64,000 nucleotides of DNA, taken from Actinospineispora spinosispora DSM 44797 (lineage in GTDB: Bacteria > Actinomycetota > Actinomycetes > Mycobacteriales > Pseudonocardiaceae). The position numbers were made by a program, and so were the translations under genes. Shown one piece after another: positions 14,509 to 23,285 of this stretch. The notes below the pieces were generated by a model. That model saw only the letters and a list, made by a program, of their open reading frames with translations, did not search any database and had not been told where the DNA came from. The stretch is from the NCBI RefSeq assembly GCF_000429025.1, contig NZ_AUBB01000034.1:22195-86194 (forward strand), read 5' to 3'. Every line of letters starts with the position of its first letter. The first letter of the stretch is position 1.

Positions 14509-14716
14509 TGGGCCTGTTCCGCGCGCGGCTTTTTTCTGTGACCACCCCGGCTCGCGTAAACGCTCGCTGGGGTACTCCCAGAAAAAAAGGCTCGAGGACT
14601 CGCCCGGGCGCGCGCTTGTGCTCACCTGGGGAGCCGCCCTGGTAGTTGGGTGGGTCGTTGCGGACATTCACTGCCCGGCCTTCGCCGGAACTCCTTCGGA
14701 GACTCGCGGAGCCGGG
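14509..14716 (-). repeat. Dispersed ~205-bp repeat, copy A
   Basis: Reads in reverse complement like the copies at 24478 and 49011. It starts with CTCCGCGAGTCTCCGAAGG, then TTCCGGCGAAGGCCGG, a G-rich middle, and ends in a hairpin bounded by TTTTTCTGGGAGT and CACAGAAAAA. It lies between the convergent PGM and septum-formation genes. The first ~110 bp of this gap (14398-14508) are G/T-rich with short direct repeats (GGTCGGG, GGGGTT) and no gene. Confidence 0.85.
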
Positions 14717-14763
14717 TTGGGAGACGGGATGGTCCGCTACGATCCCGTGGCCGGTTGATCAGA

Positions 14764-15990
14764 TCAGCTACTCGGCTTCAGTAGGTCGCCTGGTTTGGGG
14801 GCGTTGTCGCCTGGTTGGGGCTGGCCCGGCTTTTCGTTGAGTAAATCCTTGCCGAGCTGGTCCAGCTTCGGGGCATCGGGGATGCCGGACGTGGGCAGCT
14901 GCGGGCTCTCCGGGTTGCCGGGGTTCGGCACGTCGCCCGAGCCGGTGTTGTTCGACGGGTCCCGGCCGGGCGAGGGCTGGGCGGGGGCACCGGGGGACGC
15001 GGTCGGGCGGGCGGGGGACGCTGGCTGGTTACCGACCTGCACCGGGCCCTTGACGCTGCCGATGATCGGCGCGAAGCCGCTCTTGTCCGGCAGCTGCGCG
15101 GCCAGGTTGCAGGCGACCTTGCGGCTGCCGGCGTTCCACGACTCCTGTGCCAGGTTGTCCCACAGAACGGACAGCTTCTTGTCGCCGATGACGTTGTCGC
15201 CGCCCGCGTAGCTGGACGCGAGTTTGCTGCACTGCGGCTGCAGGTACTTGTCCTGGTCGCTTTCCGAGGGGTACTTGTCGAACTTCTGGCTCAGGTCGAT
15301 CCAGCCCACCGACTCGATCGCGTGTTGCACGGAGCAGTCGACCGGGTCGCCGACGTACGGCCCGTCGATGCCCAGGCACGTGCCGGGCTGCTGGATGTCG
15401 GACTGGTCCTGACCGGATACGGTGCCGACGATCGGGTACAGCGCGCCGGAGCGGGAGAAGCGTTGCAGACCGCAGCGCAACGACCGGTCGCCGTTCGACC
15501 AGCTCTTCTGCGACGGCTTGAGCGCACCGGCGCGGAACGCGCCGTTCGGGTCGTACTTGCCGCCGAGATAGTTGTTGACCAGCGGCGTGCAGCGGTCGTT
15601 GACCAGCTTGCGGAACGTCTGGTTGTCCGGCATCGACGAGTCGGCCGGGATGTCGGCCAGCTGCACGGCGCCGGCCTGCTCGAACAGGTGCGGACTCGTG
15701 CAGTCGATGGCCTCGGCGTCGGCGGCGTCCGAGCGGCGCCAGCTCAGGCAGGTGCCCGGGGTCGGCGGCGGCGGGGTGCGCTCGGCGATCGGTTTCTGGT
15801 CGTCCGGCACCGGCGCGGTCGCCAGGGTGCTCAGCACCGGGACCTCGGCGCCGGTGGTCGCGTTGACCGCCGCGGTCAGCAACATGATCACCGCACCGAT
15901 GAGCAGACCCACGACGACGATGACGTGGCGACGATCCAGCTTGAGACGGCTGGGCGCGTCGCCGGGTTCGTGGGGTGCGGTCGGATCCAT
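14764..15990 (-). CDS. Septum-formation domain membrane protein (Rv3835-like)
   Basis: A 408-aa protein with a short cytoplasmic N-terminus, one membrane anchor (about residues 24-46, VIVVVGLLIGAVIML) and an extracytoplasmic domain. The domain has two similar cysteine-bearing halves (GTCLSW...DCTSPH...C and GTCLGIDGPYVGDPVDCSVQH...C), the pattern of the septum-formation family. The C-terminus is proline-rich and low complexity. Rv3835 near serS is the likely M. tuberculosis counterpart. Role in division is by family name only. ATG 15990 has GGGGAC upstream; ATG 16023 is an alternative. Confidence 0.8.
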   Translation of the reverse strand: MDPTAPHEPGDAPSRLKLDRRHVIVVVGLLIGAVIMLLTAAVNATTGAEVPVLSTLATAPVPDDQKPIAERTPPPPTPGTCLSWRRSDAADAEAIDCTSPHLFEQAGAVQLADIPADSSMPDNQTFRKLVNDRCTPLVNNYLGGKYDPNGAFRAGALKPSQKSWSNGDRSLRCGLQRFSRSGALYPIVGTVSGQDQSDIQQPGTCLGIDGPYVGDPVDCSVQHAIESVGWIDLSQKFDKYPSESDQDKYLQPQCSKLASSYAGGDNVIGDKKLSVLWDNLAQESWNAGSRKVACNLAAQLPDKSGFAPIIGSVKGPVQVGNQPASPARPTASPGAPAQPSPGRDPSNNTGSGDVPNPGNPESPQLPTSGIPDAPKLDQLGKDLLNEKPGQPQPGDNAPKPGDLLKPSS

Positions 15991-16192
15991 GTCCCCGACA
16001 TCATGCCGCCGAGGGGGTGCCACGTCAGGTTTCGGGGTGGAATCACGCGGTGGCTGGTCTCTGAGCTGCGATTAATGCCTGGCTGAACGGATCTGCGCCG
16101 CCTTCGGGTGCGGAAAACGTCCGATGAGCGGTCGAGGCGACGATAGTGTGGTGGGGAGAGGGCCGGTACGGTGCGCGCTGGGGTGATCGGAT

Positions 16193-16975
16193 TTGAGTAC
16201 AGACGGAGAACGGCCCCGCTCGGAGCGGCCTGAGTCGACGAGCGGTGACAAGCCGTCGCAGGGCGATCCGACGGCCTATCGCGAGCCGCCCGAGCCGATC
16301 CAGCTCCCGGATTTCGACAAGGCCGACGAGTCGGGCAAGACCGACGGGCCTGCCGCGAGCGACGAGCCGGAGAAGACCGACGAGGCGCCCAAGCGCACCG
16401 GTCGGATCAGCTACCAGGACGAGAACACGGCGCCGCGTGAGCCGACGCTCGCCGAGCAGCGCGCCCGCCAGCAGGCGGAGAAGCGTGCGCTCGAAGAGGA
16501 AGAGGAACGCTGGGAGGAAGAGGCCCGGCAGGCGAAGAAGCGCAAGCGCATGCTCATCGGCGGCGCGGTCGGTGTCGGGCTGGTCGCCGTCGTGGCGATC
16601 GGCTATGCCGCGTCCCGCGACGACGAGGACAGCGTCGAGGCGCGCTGCACCGATGACAATAACGTGGTCGTCGACGACAGCAACTGTGTGCAGCCGGCCG
16701 CTGCCGGGACACAGCAGCAGTACCACTCCGGTGGCTTCGGCTTCATCCCGATCTTCATCGGTGGCGGCGGCCGCCAGTACCACTACAACTACGGCGGCTC
16801 CGGCAACGTCGGGCAGGTCGCCACCGGTGGCACCACGACACCGCCGAAGAACGCCACCGTGCGTACCCCGTCCGGCAAGACCGTCGCCGGGTCCTCCAGC
16901 GTCAGCCGAGGTGGCTTCGGCGTGAACAGCGGCGGTTCCTCTTCCGGCTCCTCCGGCAAGTCGGGCGGCTCCTGA
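16193..16975 (+). CDS. YgiB-like (DUF1190-type) single-pass protein
   Basis: A 260-aa protein with a long acidic, charged N-terminal region, a coiled-coil-like stretch (EKRALEEEEERWEEEA), a membrane segment (about residues 123-142) and an extracytoplasmic region. The latter has a cysteine pair (RCTDDNN...DDSNC) and a glycine/serine/tyrosine-rich tail. The tail, and the position directly before a YgiC-like synthetase, resemble E. coli YgiB/YjfM. The start is TTG at 16193. Function is unknown. It lies 3 bp from the next gene, so they form one operon. Confidence 0.65.
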   Translation: MSTDGERPRSERPESTSGDKPSQGDPTAYREPPEPIQLPDFDKADESGKTDGPAASDEPEKTDEAPKRTGRISYQDENTAPREPTLAEQRARQQAEKRALEEEEERWEEEARQAKKRKRMLIGGAVGVGLVAVVAIGYAASRDDEDSVEARCTDDNNVVVDDSNCVQPAAAGTQQQYHSGGFGFIPIFIGGGGRQYHYNYGGSGNVGQVATGGTTTPPKNATVRTPSGKTVAGSSSVSRGGFGVNSGGSSSGSSGKSGGS

Positions 16976-16978
16976 ACC

Positions 16979-18157
16979 GTGAGAAGAGCACACGGCACGC
17001 CGAGGCCGGACTGGAAGCAGAAGATCGGCGAGCAGGGTCTGGTGTACGACACGCCCGGGCGCGGCGAGGGTGGGGTGTCGCGGCCGTACTGGGACGAGTC
17101 GGTGCACTACGTCTTCGACATGGACGAGGTGCTGGCCCTGGAAGCGGACGTCGAGCTGCTGCACTCGATGTCGCTCGAAGCGGTCGACCACGTCGTGACG
17201 ACCGAGCGGTTCAAGGACTTCGCGCTGCCGGAGTGGTCGTGGGAGGCGGTCGCGGCGTCCTGGAAGCGGTCCGATCCGCACGTGTACGGCCGGTTCGACC
17301 TGCGCTACGACGGTTCCGGTCCGGCGAAGCTGCTGGAGTACAACGCGGACACCCCGACGACGCTGCTCGAAGCGTCGATCGTGCAGTGGCACTGGCTGCA
17401 GGACACCCACGGCGACGACGACCAGTGGAACTCGCTGCACGAGAAGCTCGTCGAACGCTGGACCGAGATCGCCGGCACGCTGCCCGGCTCGGAGATCCAC
17501 TTCACCTGGTCCCGCGCGGACGCCAGCGGTGAGGACCACATCACCACCGCGTACCTGCAGGAGACCGCCGCCGAGGCGGGTCTGGACACGGTCGGTCTCG
17601 CGATCGAGGACCTCGGCTACGACGTGGCGCTGGACCGTTTCGTCGACCTTGCCGAGTCGCCGATCAAGTGCCTGACGAAGCTGTATCCCTGGGAGTGGAT
17701 CCTCACCGACGACTTCGGCAAGCACGCGCTGCGCAGCCTGCCGGAGACGCTGTGGATCGAGCCGCTGTGGAAGACGCTGCTGTCGAACAAGGCGCTGCTC
17801 GCGGTCATGTGGGAGATGTATCCGGGACATCCCAACCTTCTGCCGGCCTATCTCGACCAGCCGGGCATGCTGACCGAGTACGTGCGCAAGCCCCGGCTCG
17901 GCCGGGAGGGCTCGAACATCTCGATCGTGGCGCCCGGGTACGAGGTCGAGACTGGTGGCGTCTACACCGAGGACGGTCTCGGCGGCGGCTGGGTGTACCA
18001 GCTGTTCGACCCGCTGCCGGAGTTCGAGGGTTTCCGTCCGGCGCTGGGCGCGTGGATCGTCGGCGATCACTCGGCGGGCCTCGGCATCCGCGAGACCACC
18101 GGCCTGGTCACCGACGACGGCGCGGCGTTCGTGCCGCACCGGATACCAGAGTCCTGA
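16979..18157 (+). CDS. Glutathionylspermidine synthase-like ATP-grasp protein (YgiC-type)
   Basis: A 392-aa protein matching the synthetase half of glutathionylspermidine synthase without the amidase domain. Conserved segments include RFDLRYDGSGPAKLLEYNAD (substrate/ATP site), PYWDES near the N-terminus and, towards the C-terminus, KPRLGREGSNI (ATP-grasp lysine region). E. coli YgiC/YjfC are the best-known relatives; they ligate amines or peptides with ATP, but true substrates are uncertain. GTG start 3 bp after the YgiB-like gene. A DUF350 gene follows on the same strand. Confidence 0.82.
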   Translation: MRRAHGTPRPDWKQKIGEQGLVYDTPGRGEGGVSRPYWDESVHYVFDMDEVLALEADVELLHSMSLEAVDHVVTTERFKDFALPEWSWEAVAASWKRSDPHVYGRFDLRYDGSGPAKLLEYNADTPTTLLEASIVQWHWLQDTHGDDDQWNSLHEKLVERWTEIAGTLPGSEIHFTWSRADASGEDHITTAYLQETAAEAGLDTVGLAIEDLGYDVALDRFVDLAESPIKCLTKLYPWEWILTDDFGKHALRSLPETLWIEPLWKTLLSNKALLAVMWEMYPGHPNLLPAYLDQPGMLTEYVRKPRLGREGSNISIVAPGYEVETGGVYTEDGLGGGWVYQLFDPLPEFEGFRPALGAWIVGDHSAGLGIRETTGLVTDDGAAFVPHRIPES

Positions 18158-18214
18158 CGGCTGCTCCAGTAGGGTGGCGTCGCGGCTGAGACTCAGCTCA
18201 GGGAGGAACTTCAC

Positions 18215-18670
18215 GTGACGACATCGGTGCTGGCACTGGCGCCCGGGTTCTTCGGCGTGGTCGGTGGTGGGCTGGCCGCGATCCTGATCTACGCCCTGCT
18301 CGGTCTGCTGATGATGATCATCGGCTTCTACGCGATCGACCTGACCACACCCGGCAAGCTGAACGCCCTGGTCAGGGCTGGTAAGCCGAACGCCGTAGTG
18401 GTGACCTCGGCCGGCATGGTGAGCATGGCGTTCATCGTCGTCGTCGCCATCTACGGCTCGGCGGGCAACCTTCTCGAAGGGCTGCTCTCGTCGCTGCTGT
18501 ACGGGCTGGTCGGCATCGTGGCGCAGGCGATCGCGGTGCGGATCCTGGAGTTCGTGACCGGCATCGACATGAACCTGCTGATGACCTCCGATGAGCTGCG
18601 CCCCGAGGCGAAGGTCGTCTCGGCCGCGCACCTCGCGCTGGGCCTCGTCGTCGCCGTCGCCGTCCTGTGA
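18215..18670 (+). CDS. DUF350 membrane protein (YjfL-like)
   Basis: A 151-aa protein with four hydrophobic segments and the DUF350 pattern (GFYAIDLTTPGKL in the first half, GIVAQAIAVRILEFVTG in the second). In E. coli yjfL, yjfM (YgiB-like) and yjfC (YgiC-like) are neighbours, so this three-gene set repeats a known association. It has a good ribosome site (GGGAGGA) before GTG 18215. The stop is directly before a palindrome at 18671. Confidence 0.85.
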   Translation: MTTSVLALAPGFFGVVGGGLAAILIYALLGLLMMIIGFYAIDLTTPGKLNALVRAGKPNAVVVTSAGMVSMAFIVVVAIYGSAGNLLEGLLSSLLYGLVGIVAQAIAVRILEFVTGIDMNLLMTSDELRPEAKVVSAAHLALGLVVAVAVL

Positions 18671-18716
18671 CCCGTGAGTGCCGCGGCCGCCTACAGGCGG
18701 CCGCGGCACTCACGGG
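18671..18716. repeat. CGTGAGTG-family palindrome between convergent genes
   Basis: Near-perfect 46-bp palindrome, arms CCCGTGAGTGCCGCGGCCGC, 4-6 nt loop. It begins 1 bp after the DUF350 stop. The stop codon of the convergent membrane gene (18712-18710) lies inside its right arm. Likely a bidirectional transcript-end structure. Confidence 0.88.
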
Positions 18717-19405
18717 GTCTGCAGGGCCTCGCGGGTGACGTTGTGCAGCATCTCGCGCATGGCCAGCGGCAGGGTCGCGCGCACAGACTGCGGGACGCTG
18801 TCCTCGGTCCACTCGATCATGTCCCGCAGCATCCCGGCGAGCAGCCGCGCGGTGGACCGGTTGCGCCACATGACCCAGCCGACGAACAGGTCCGAACCCA
18901 CCGCGCGCACCGAGATCACCGCGCGCTCCACGTCCTGCAGGATGACGATCGACGGCACATCGCCCACGGTCTCCGGCTCGACGTGGAACGGCGTCCGGCG
19001 CGCGGTCAACGAATCGGAGATCCGGCGGTAGACCTCGTCGGCCCGGTCGGCGTCCCCGTCGAGCAGCGCGCCGAACTCGGTGATCGGCTCGCGCACCGGG
19101 AAGAACGTCGCGACCAGCCAGCCGAGCAGCGCGCACGCCATGCCGCCGAGGCAGATCGGTGAGAGCACGGCGGCCAGGCCCGGACTGATACCCACCCGGT
19201 CGGTGGTGAACACGACGCTCGAACTGAGCACCGCGAGACCGACCGTCAAGCCCCAGCCGAGCGCGAACACCAGCAGGATGGCCAGGAAGAAGCCGCTGCG
19301 GATCAGGTGCGGTCGGAGCACCCTCGTCGCGACCGGGTCGGAGATCAGCTCGTCGGGCGGCCGCGACGCGCCCAACCCCGAGCGGGTGATCCGTTGTACG
19401 TCCAT
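18710..19405 (-). CDS. Membrane protein of unknown function
   Basis: A 231-aa protein with a cytoplasmic N-terminus and three hydrophobic segments (about residues 33-60, 72-92 and 95-108). A soluble C-terminal region follows (SIVILQDVERAVISVRAVGSDLFVGWVMWRN...) with regular strands. I do not recognise the family. Its stop codon is formed by the palindrome arm (CCG-TGA-GTG read on the minus strand), so the last residues LQTP depend on where the element sits. Confidence 0.7.
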   Translation of the reverse strand: MDVQRITRSGLGASRPPDELISDPVATRVLRPHLIRSGFFLAILLVFALGWGLTVGLAVLSSSVVFTTDRVGISPGLAAVLSPICLGGMACALLGWLVATFFPVREPITEFGALLDGDADRADEVYRRISDSLTARRTPFHVEPETVGDVPSIVILQDVERAVISVRAVGSDLFVGWVMWRNRSTARLLAGMLRDMIEWTEDSVPQSVRATLPLAMREMLHNVTREALQTP

Positions 19406-19474
19406 ACGGTCCAGTGTGCGCTCTCATCCGGGGTAATGCAGCGTCCGAACGGCTTTGTTGCGTTGTTGCACGGA

Positions 19475-22400
19475 TCAGGAGAGCAGCCAGGGCGGCGGAA
19501 CCACCGGGTGATAGCGGCAGTGGGCGCCGGTGGAGACCGAGGCGTCCAGGTGCTCCGCCAGCTCCGGATGGCTGCCGCGCAGGCGTTTGAGGGTGTCGCG
19601 GATGCGCGCGGTGACGGTCTGGCGGGCACGTTCGGTCTGGTCACCGAGCCGCCGGGACCGCCCGCTCAGCCCGGTCGCCCTGCGCAGCTCGTCCAGCAGC
19701 GCGTCGCGTTCCCGGTCCAGCTGCGCTGCTCTCCGGTCGGCCGAGCGGTCCAGCGCGTCGTTGATCTGCGCCTCCAGTACCCGCAGCCTGGCGCGGTAGG
19801 CGGACCGGGCCGCGTCGTCGATCATCGGGTCCGCGCCGAGCCGGGCCGGCTCCCGACCATCGCCCGGGGTGAGCAGCTCGACGGCCGGCACGTCCTTGCC
19901 CGGCCGGGTGAGCAGCGAGTGCAGGTCACGCATGCCCTTGGCGTCCTTGACGTGCGCGGTGCGGCCGGCGAACCGCACCGTCCACACCTCGCCGTCCAGC
20001 CGGAAGACCGACTCCGAAGCCGCCGCCGGATCGGCCGGCCGCTCGGGGGCCGGGAGCACCCGGTCCAGCATCGCGGACATGCCCAGCTCCGCCGCCTCCT
20101 CACGGGCGGAGGCGGCCTCGGACGCCGCCCGTCCGAAGTCGCCGCGCGAGCGCAGGGCGACGGCGAGCCGGGCACGGGCCATGACCACCCAGGGACGCGC
20201 ACCGAACCGGCACGCCGACCCGACCGCCGTGTCGAACCCGGTCACCGCGTCGTCCCAGCGCCCCTGGGCCAGGTCGAGCTCGGCGAGCCAGTGCCGCATC
20301 GAGCCCCACACGACCCCGCCACCGGCGAACACCGCCCAGCTGTCCGCGACCGGCAGCAGCTCCGCTCTGGTCTGCTCGCACAGCACGTCATCGCCGCTGA
20401 CCACCGCCAGCTGTGTGCGGTACACCAGCCAGGCCGGTCTGAACTGTCGCGGCATCCGCTCGGCGTAGCGCTCGATCTCCGCGAGCCGGGCGTGTGCCTT
20501 CTCGACATCGCCCTCGTAGGCCGAGGTGACCCCTTCGAGGAACCCGACGAACGGATCCTCCGGGTTGGCCGCTCGCGCGCTGGCGGTCGCGTTCTCGACG
20601 TCCCCGCACAGCAGATGCGCCGCCCACATCTGGTCGCGCCACATTCGACGCGCGTCGCCCTCCTCGACGTCGACGCCGAGCACCAGCGCGTCGTCGAAGA
20701 GCTGCCTCGCCCGGGCGAAGTCACCGTGCAGCGCGGCGAACCCGCCCCGTCTCGACAGCGCGAGATAGCGGTGCCGGGGCAGCCGGGTGCGCTCGGCGAG
20801 CGCTTCGAACCCGGCGAACTCGCGGTACGCCGCCGGTGATCCCTGTTCCAACAGCGCCACCGAACGCAGGAACGACGCGAGCGATTCGAGCTCGAGGTGC
20901 CCGGCGCGCCGTGCGGCGGCGGTCAGCTCGTCCAGCAGCTCGACGCGTTCGGTGGCGGTGCCAGGGCGCCATTCGGCATCGTGGCGGGCGAGCAGGCACC
21001 AGCCCAGGGTCTCGTCGTCGCCGGCCGCGCGCGCCCGCGCCACCGCCTGGACGCTCAGCTCCGGTCCGCCGGAGACGTGCAGTGACTGGTGAGTGCGTGC
21101 CATCGCCGCCGCGGCGAGCACCCGGGCCGCCAGCGCCGGGTGCTCGACGGGTGCGGCATCGAGCCGGCGCCGCGCGTCGTCCAGCAGCTCGACCTCGGTG
21201 AGCGTGTACGGGTCCGGGTTGCCCAGCCGCTGCTGACCGAGAGCCGCCGTTGCGACCAGGACCGCGTCGTCCGTGCGGCGGCCCATCGCGGTGAGCGCCC
21301 GGAACGTCTCCCGTGCCTCGTTGAGCTCGCCCGCCTGGTCGAGCTGGTCGGCCAGCTCCAGCATCACCGTGGCGTCGGCGCCGCCGCGCAGGTTCAGCGC
21401 CGACCGGTAGTGCGTGACCGCCTCCTCCGCGGCCAGCCGGGACCGAGCGTCCCGCGCCGCGGCGAGCAGGAGGTCCGCCGCGACTGTCTCGCTGATGACC
21501 GGCACGGCGCGTTCGGCGTGATAGCCGAGAAGTCCCGGCCGCCCGCCGAGGGACGGATTGGCCCGCAGCCCGCGCACGATCGCGGCGTGGGTCTCGCGTC
21601 GACCGGTCTCCGACTGACGCCGGTAGAGCGACTCCCGGACGAGGTCGTGCACGAACGCGTAGCGACCGGCACCCGCTCTGGTCACCAGCCGGGCGGTCAC
21701 CGACGGTTCCAGCAGCCGGTCCAGCTCGTCGGGGGCGGCCCCGGCGATCGAGGCGAGCAGCGCGGTCTCGAAGTCGTGGCCGAGGGTCGAGCAGAGCGTC
21801 AGCAGCTCGTCGAGCCCGTCCGGGAGCAGCGCGAGGCGCTGGGCGACCGCGTCCCGCACGCCGGAGGTGACCGACGGCCCCAGCTGCGCGGTCTGCTCGA
21901 TGAAGAACGGGTTGCCGCCGGTCCGGCGATGCACGGCGTCGGCCAGCTCGGCACTCGGTTCCGTGCCGGTGGTCCTGGCGATCAGCGCGCCGACCTCGGT
22001 GGCGTCGAGGCCGGTCAGCCCGACCGTGGTGGCCCTCGACAGCATCGGGGTGAGCAGCGGCCGCAACGGATGGCCCGGCGCGTCGAGCTCCACGTCCCGG
22101 TAGCTGGCGACGACCAGGATCGGCTCGAACCAGGCGTGCCGGACCAGGAAGTCGAGCAGCCGCAGCGACGCCGGATCGGCCCAGTGCAGATCCTCCAGCA
22201 CCACCAGGATCGGCTGGTCGCGCGCCGAGGTCAGCAGCAGCGTGGTGAACGCGTCGTGCAACCGGAACCTGGCACCGTCGGTGACGTCCTCGGCTGTTCC
22301 GTACTCACCGAGCAGCGGCCCGATGTCGTGGCCGGCCGCCGCCGCTGCCTCCGACCACTCCTCGGTCCCCGCCGAACGGGCCAGGTTGCGCACGACCTGC

Positions 22401-22627
22401 ACCCACGGCCAGTACCCCGGGGCGCCGCCGTCCTGCCAGCAGGACCCGCTGAGCACCCGCACGCCGCGCTGCCTCGCCTCGGCGGCCACCTCGCCGAGGA
22501 GCGACGTCTTGCCGATCCCGGCCTCGCCGGTGACGAACACCAGCCCACCGTGGCCGGACAACAGACCGTCGACCTCGGCGCGCAACAGCTCGACGGGATG
22601 TGCCCGTCCGATCAACTCCGGCGACAT
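19475..22627 (-). CDS. Large STAND-type ATPase regulator
   Basis: A 1050-aa protein. An N-terminal AAA/NACHT-like ATPase (residues ~1-330) carries Walker A GEAGIGKTS (34-42) and a Walker B-like LVVLEDLHWADP. A long helical TPR-like region spans ~350-870. The C-terminal module (~880-1040) begins FRLDGEVWTVRFAGR and ends with an ARQTVTARIRDTLKRL helix, seen in actinobacterial signal-transduction ATPases and probably effector or DNA-binding in role. No classical LuxR domain. The ATG at 22627 was chosen at SPELIGR, where homology begins. Divergent from the FMN reductase/MFS operon, which it may control. Confidence 0.82.
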   Translation of the reverse strand: MSPELIGRAHPVELLRAEVDGLLSGHGGLVFVTGEAGIGKTSLLGEVAAEARQRGVRVLSGSCWQDGGAPGYWPWVQVVRNLARSAGTEEWSEAAAAAGHDIGPLLGEYGTAEDVTDGARFRLHDAFTTLLLTSARDQPILVVLEDLHWADPASLRLLDFLVRHAWFEPILVVASYRDVELDAPGHPLRPLLTPMLSRATTVGLTGLDATEVGALIARTTGTEPSAELADAVHRRTGGNPFFIEQTAQLGPSVTSGVRDAVAQRLALLPDGLDELLTLCSTLGHDFETALLASIAGAAPDELDRLLEPSVTARLVTRAGAGRYAFVHDLVRESLYRRQSETGRRETHAAIVRGLRANPSLGGRPGLLGYHAERAVPVISETVAADLLLAAARDARSRLAAEEAVTHYRSALNLRGGADATVMLELADQLDQAGELNEARETFRALTAMGRRTDDAVLVATAALGQQRLGNPDPYTLTEVELLDDARRRLDAAPVEHPALAARVLAAAAMARTHQSLHVSGGPELSVQAVARARAAGDDETLGWCLLARHDAEWRPGTATERVELLDELTAAARRAGHLELESLASFLRSVALLEQGSPAAYREFAGFEALAERTRLPRHRYLALSRRGGFAALHGDFARARQLFDDALVLGVDVEEGDARRMWRDQMWAAHLLCGDVENATASARAANPEDPFVGFLEGVTSAYEGDVEKAHARLAEIERYAERMPRQFRPAWLVYRTQLAVVSGDDVLCEQTRAELLPVADSWAVFAGGGVVWGSMRHWLAELDLAQGRWDDAVTGFDTAVGSACRFGARPWVVMARARLAVALRSRGDFGRAASEAASAREEAAELGMSAMLDRVLPAPERPADPAAASESVFRLDGEVWTVRFAGRTAHVKDAKGMRDLHSLLTRPGKDVPAVELLTPGDGREPARLGADPMIDDAARSAYRARLRVLEAQINDALDRSADRRAAQLDRERDALLDELRRATGLSGRSRRLGDQTERARQTVTARIRDTLKRLRGSHPELAEHLDASVSTGAHCRYHPVVPPPWLLS

Positions 22628-22644
22628 GCGACTCCATCGCGACT

Positions 22645-22663
22645 CGCGAGATCCGATCTCGCG
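22645..22663. promoter_or_regulatory. Perfect 19-bp inverted repeat, candidate operator
   Basis: CGCGAGATC-C-GATCTCGCG is a perfect dyad in the 88-bp gap between the STAND regulator and the FMN reductase gene. A related half (GCGAACGGATCTC) follows at 22661-22673. It is a plausible operator for a dimeric regulator acting on one or both divergent promoters. Confidence 0.55.
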
Positions 22664-22715
22664 AACGGATCTCACGCCTTCAGTGCGAGAGCAACCGAGA
22701 CTAACGGAGGACATC

Positions 22716-23285
22716 ATGAGCACCGAGCGGAAAATCCGGCTGGCCGTCATCATCGGCAGCACCCGGGAGGGCCGGTCGGGCACGGCGATCGCGCGCTGGT
22801 TCGTCACGCACGCCCAGCCGCATCCGGCTTTCGACCTCGATGTCGTCGACCTGGCCGAGCTGCCGCTGCCGAACCCGATGCCCGCCGAGGCGACGCCCGA
22901 ACAGCAGGACTGGGTGGCGCGGGTCGACCGGGCGGACGCCTACGTGGTGATCACTCCCGACTACAACCACAGCTTCCCGGCGTCGCTGAAGCACGCCATC
23001 GACTTCCCGTACCAGGAATGGGCGGCCAAGCCGGTGGGTTTCGTCTCCTACGGCGGCGTTGCCAGGGGCCTGCGCGCGGTGGAGCAGCTGCGGCTGGTGT
23101 TCGCCGAGGTCCACGCGATGACCGTGCGCGACGGGGTCAGCATCTCGGTGAACGACGGGCTGGACGAGGCGGGCTGGGTGCGGGACCCGGCCGCTGTCGG
23201 TGCGGTGAAGACCATGCTGGACCAGCTCGGCTGGTGGGCGCGGGCACTGCGGACCGCGCGGGTCGTTCACCCGTACGGCTCATGA
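22716..23285 (+). CDS. NADPH-dependent FMN reductase family protein
   Basis: A 189-aa flavodoxin-fold protein with the FMN phosphate loop GSTREGRSG (about residues 14-22) and the PDYNHSFPASLKHAID motif typical of NAD(P)H-dependent flavin/quinone reductases. It is a soluble cytoplasmic enzyme; the electron acceptor (quinone, azo dye, chromate) is unknown. It has a strong ribosome site (GGAGG, 22706-22710). Its stop overlaps the MFS transporter start by 4 bp, pointing to a redox/efflux pair. Confidence 0.9.
   Translation: MSTERKIRLAVIIGSTREGRSGTAIARWFVTHAQPHPAFDLDVVDLAELPLPNPMPAEATPEQQDWVARVDRADAYVVITPDYNHSFPASLKHAIDFPYQEWAAKPVGFVSYGGVARGLRAVEQLRLVFAEVHAMTVRDGVSISVNDGLDEAGWVRDPAAVGAVKTMLDQLGWWARALRTARVVHPYGS

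Noticed and set aside
18205..18218. A second parS-like sequence (CTTCACGTGACG)
   Set aside because: Only the central CACGTG and a few flanking bases match; it overlaps the start codon of the DUF350 gene.
16043..18709. Very long open frame antisense to the YgiB/YgiC/DUF350 genes (888 codons), and similar ones at 38179-40302 and 42414-44537
   Set aside because: Their translations are rich in R, H, Q and G with no family motifs, and they lie opposite well-recognised genes; they result from high third-position GC.
21089..23281. Open frame running antisense through the STAND regulator into the MFS gene
   Set aside because: Only the part from 23282 encodes a recognisable protein; the rest is a mirror of the regulator's coding strand.
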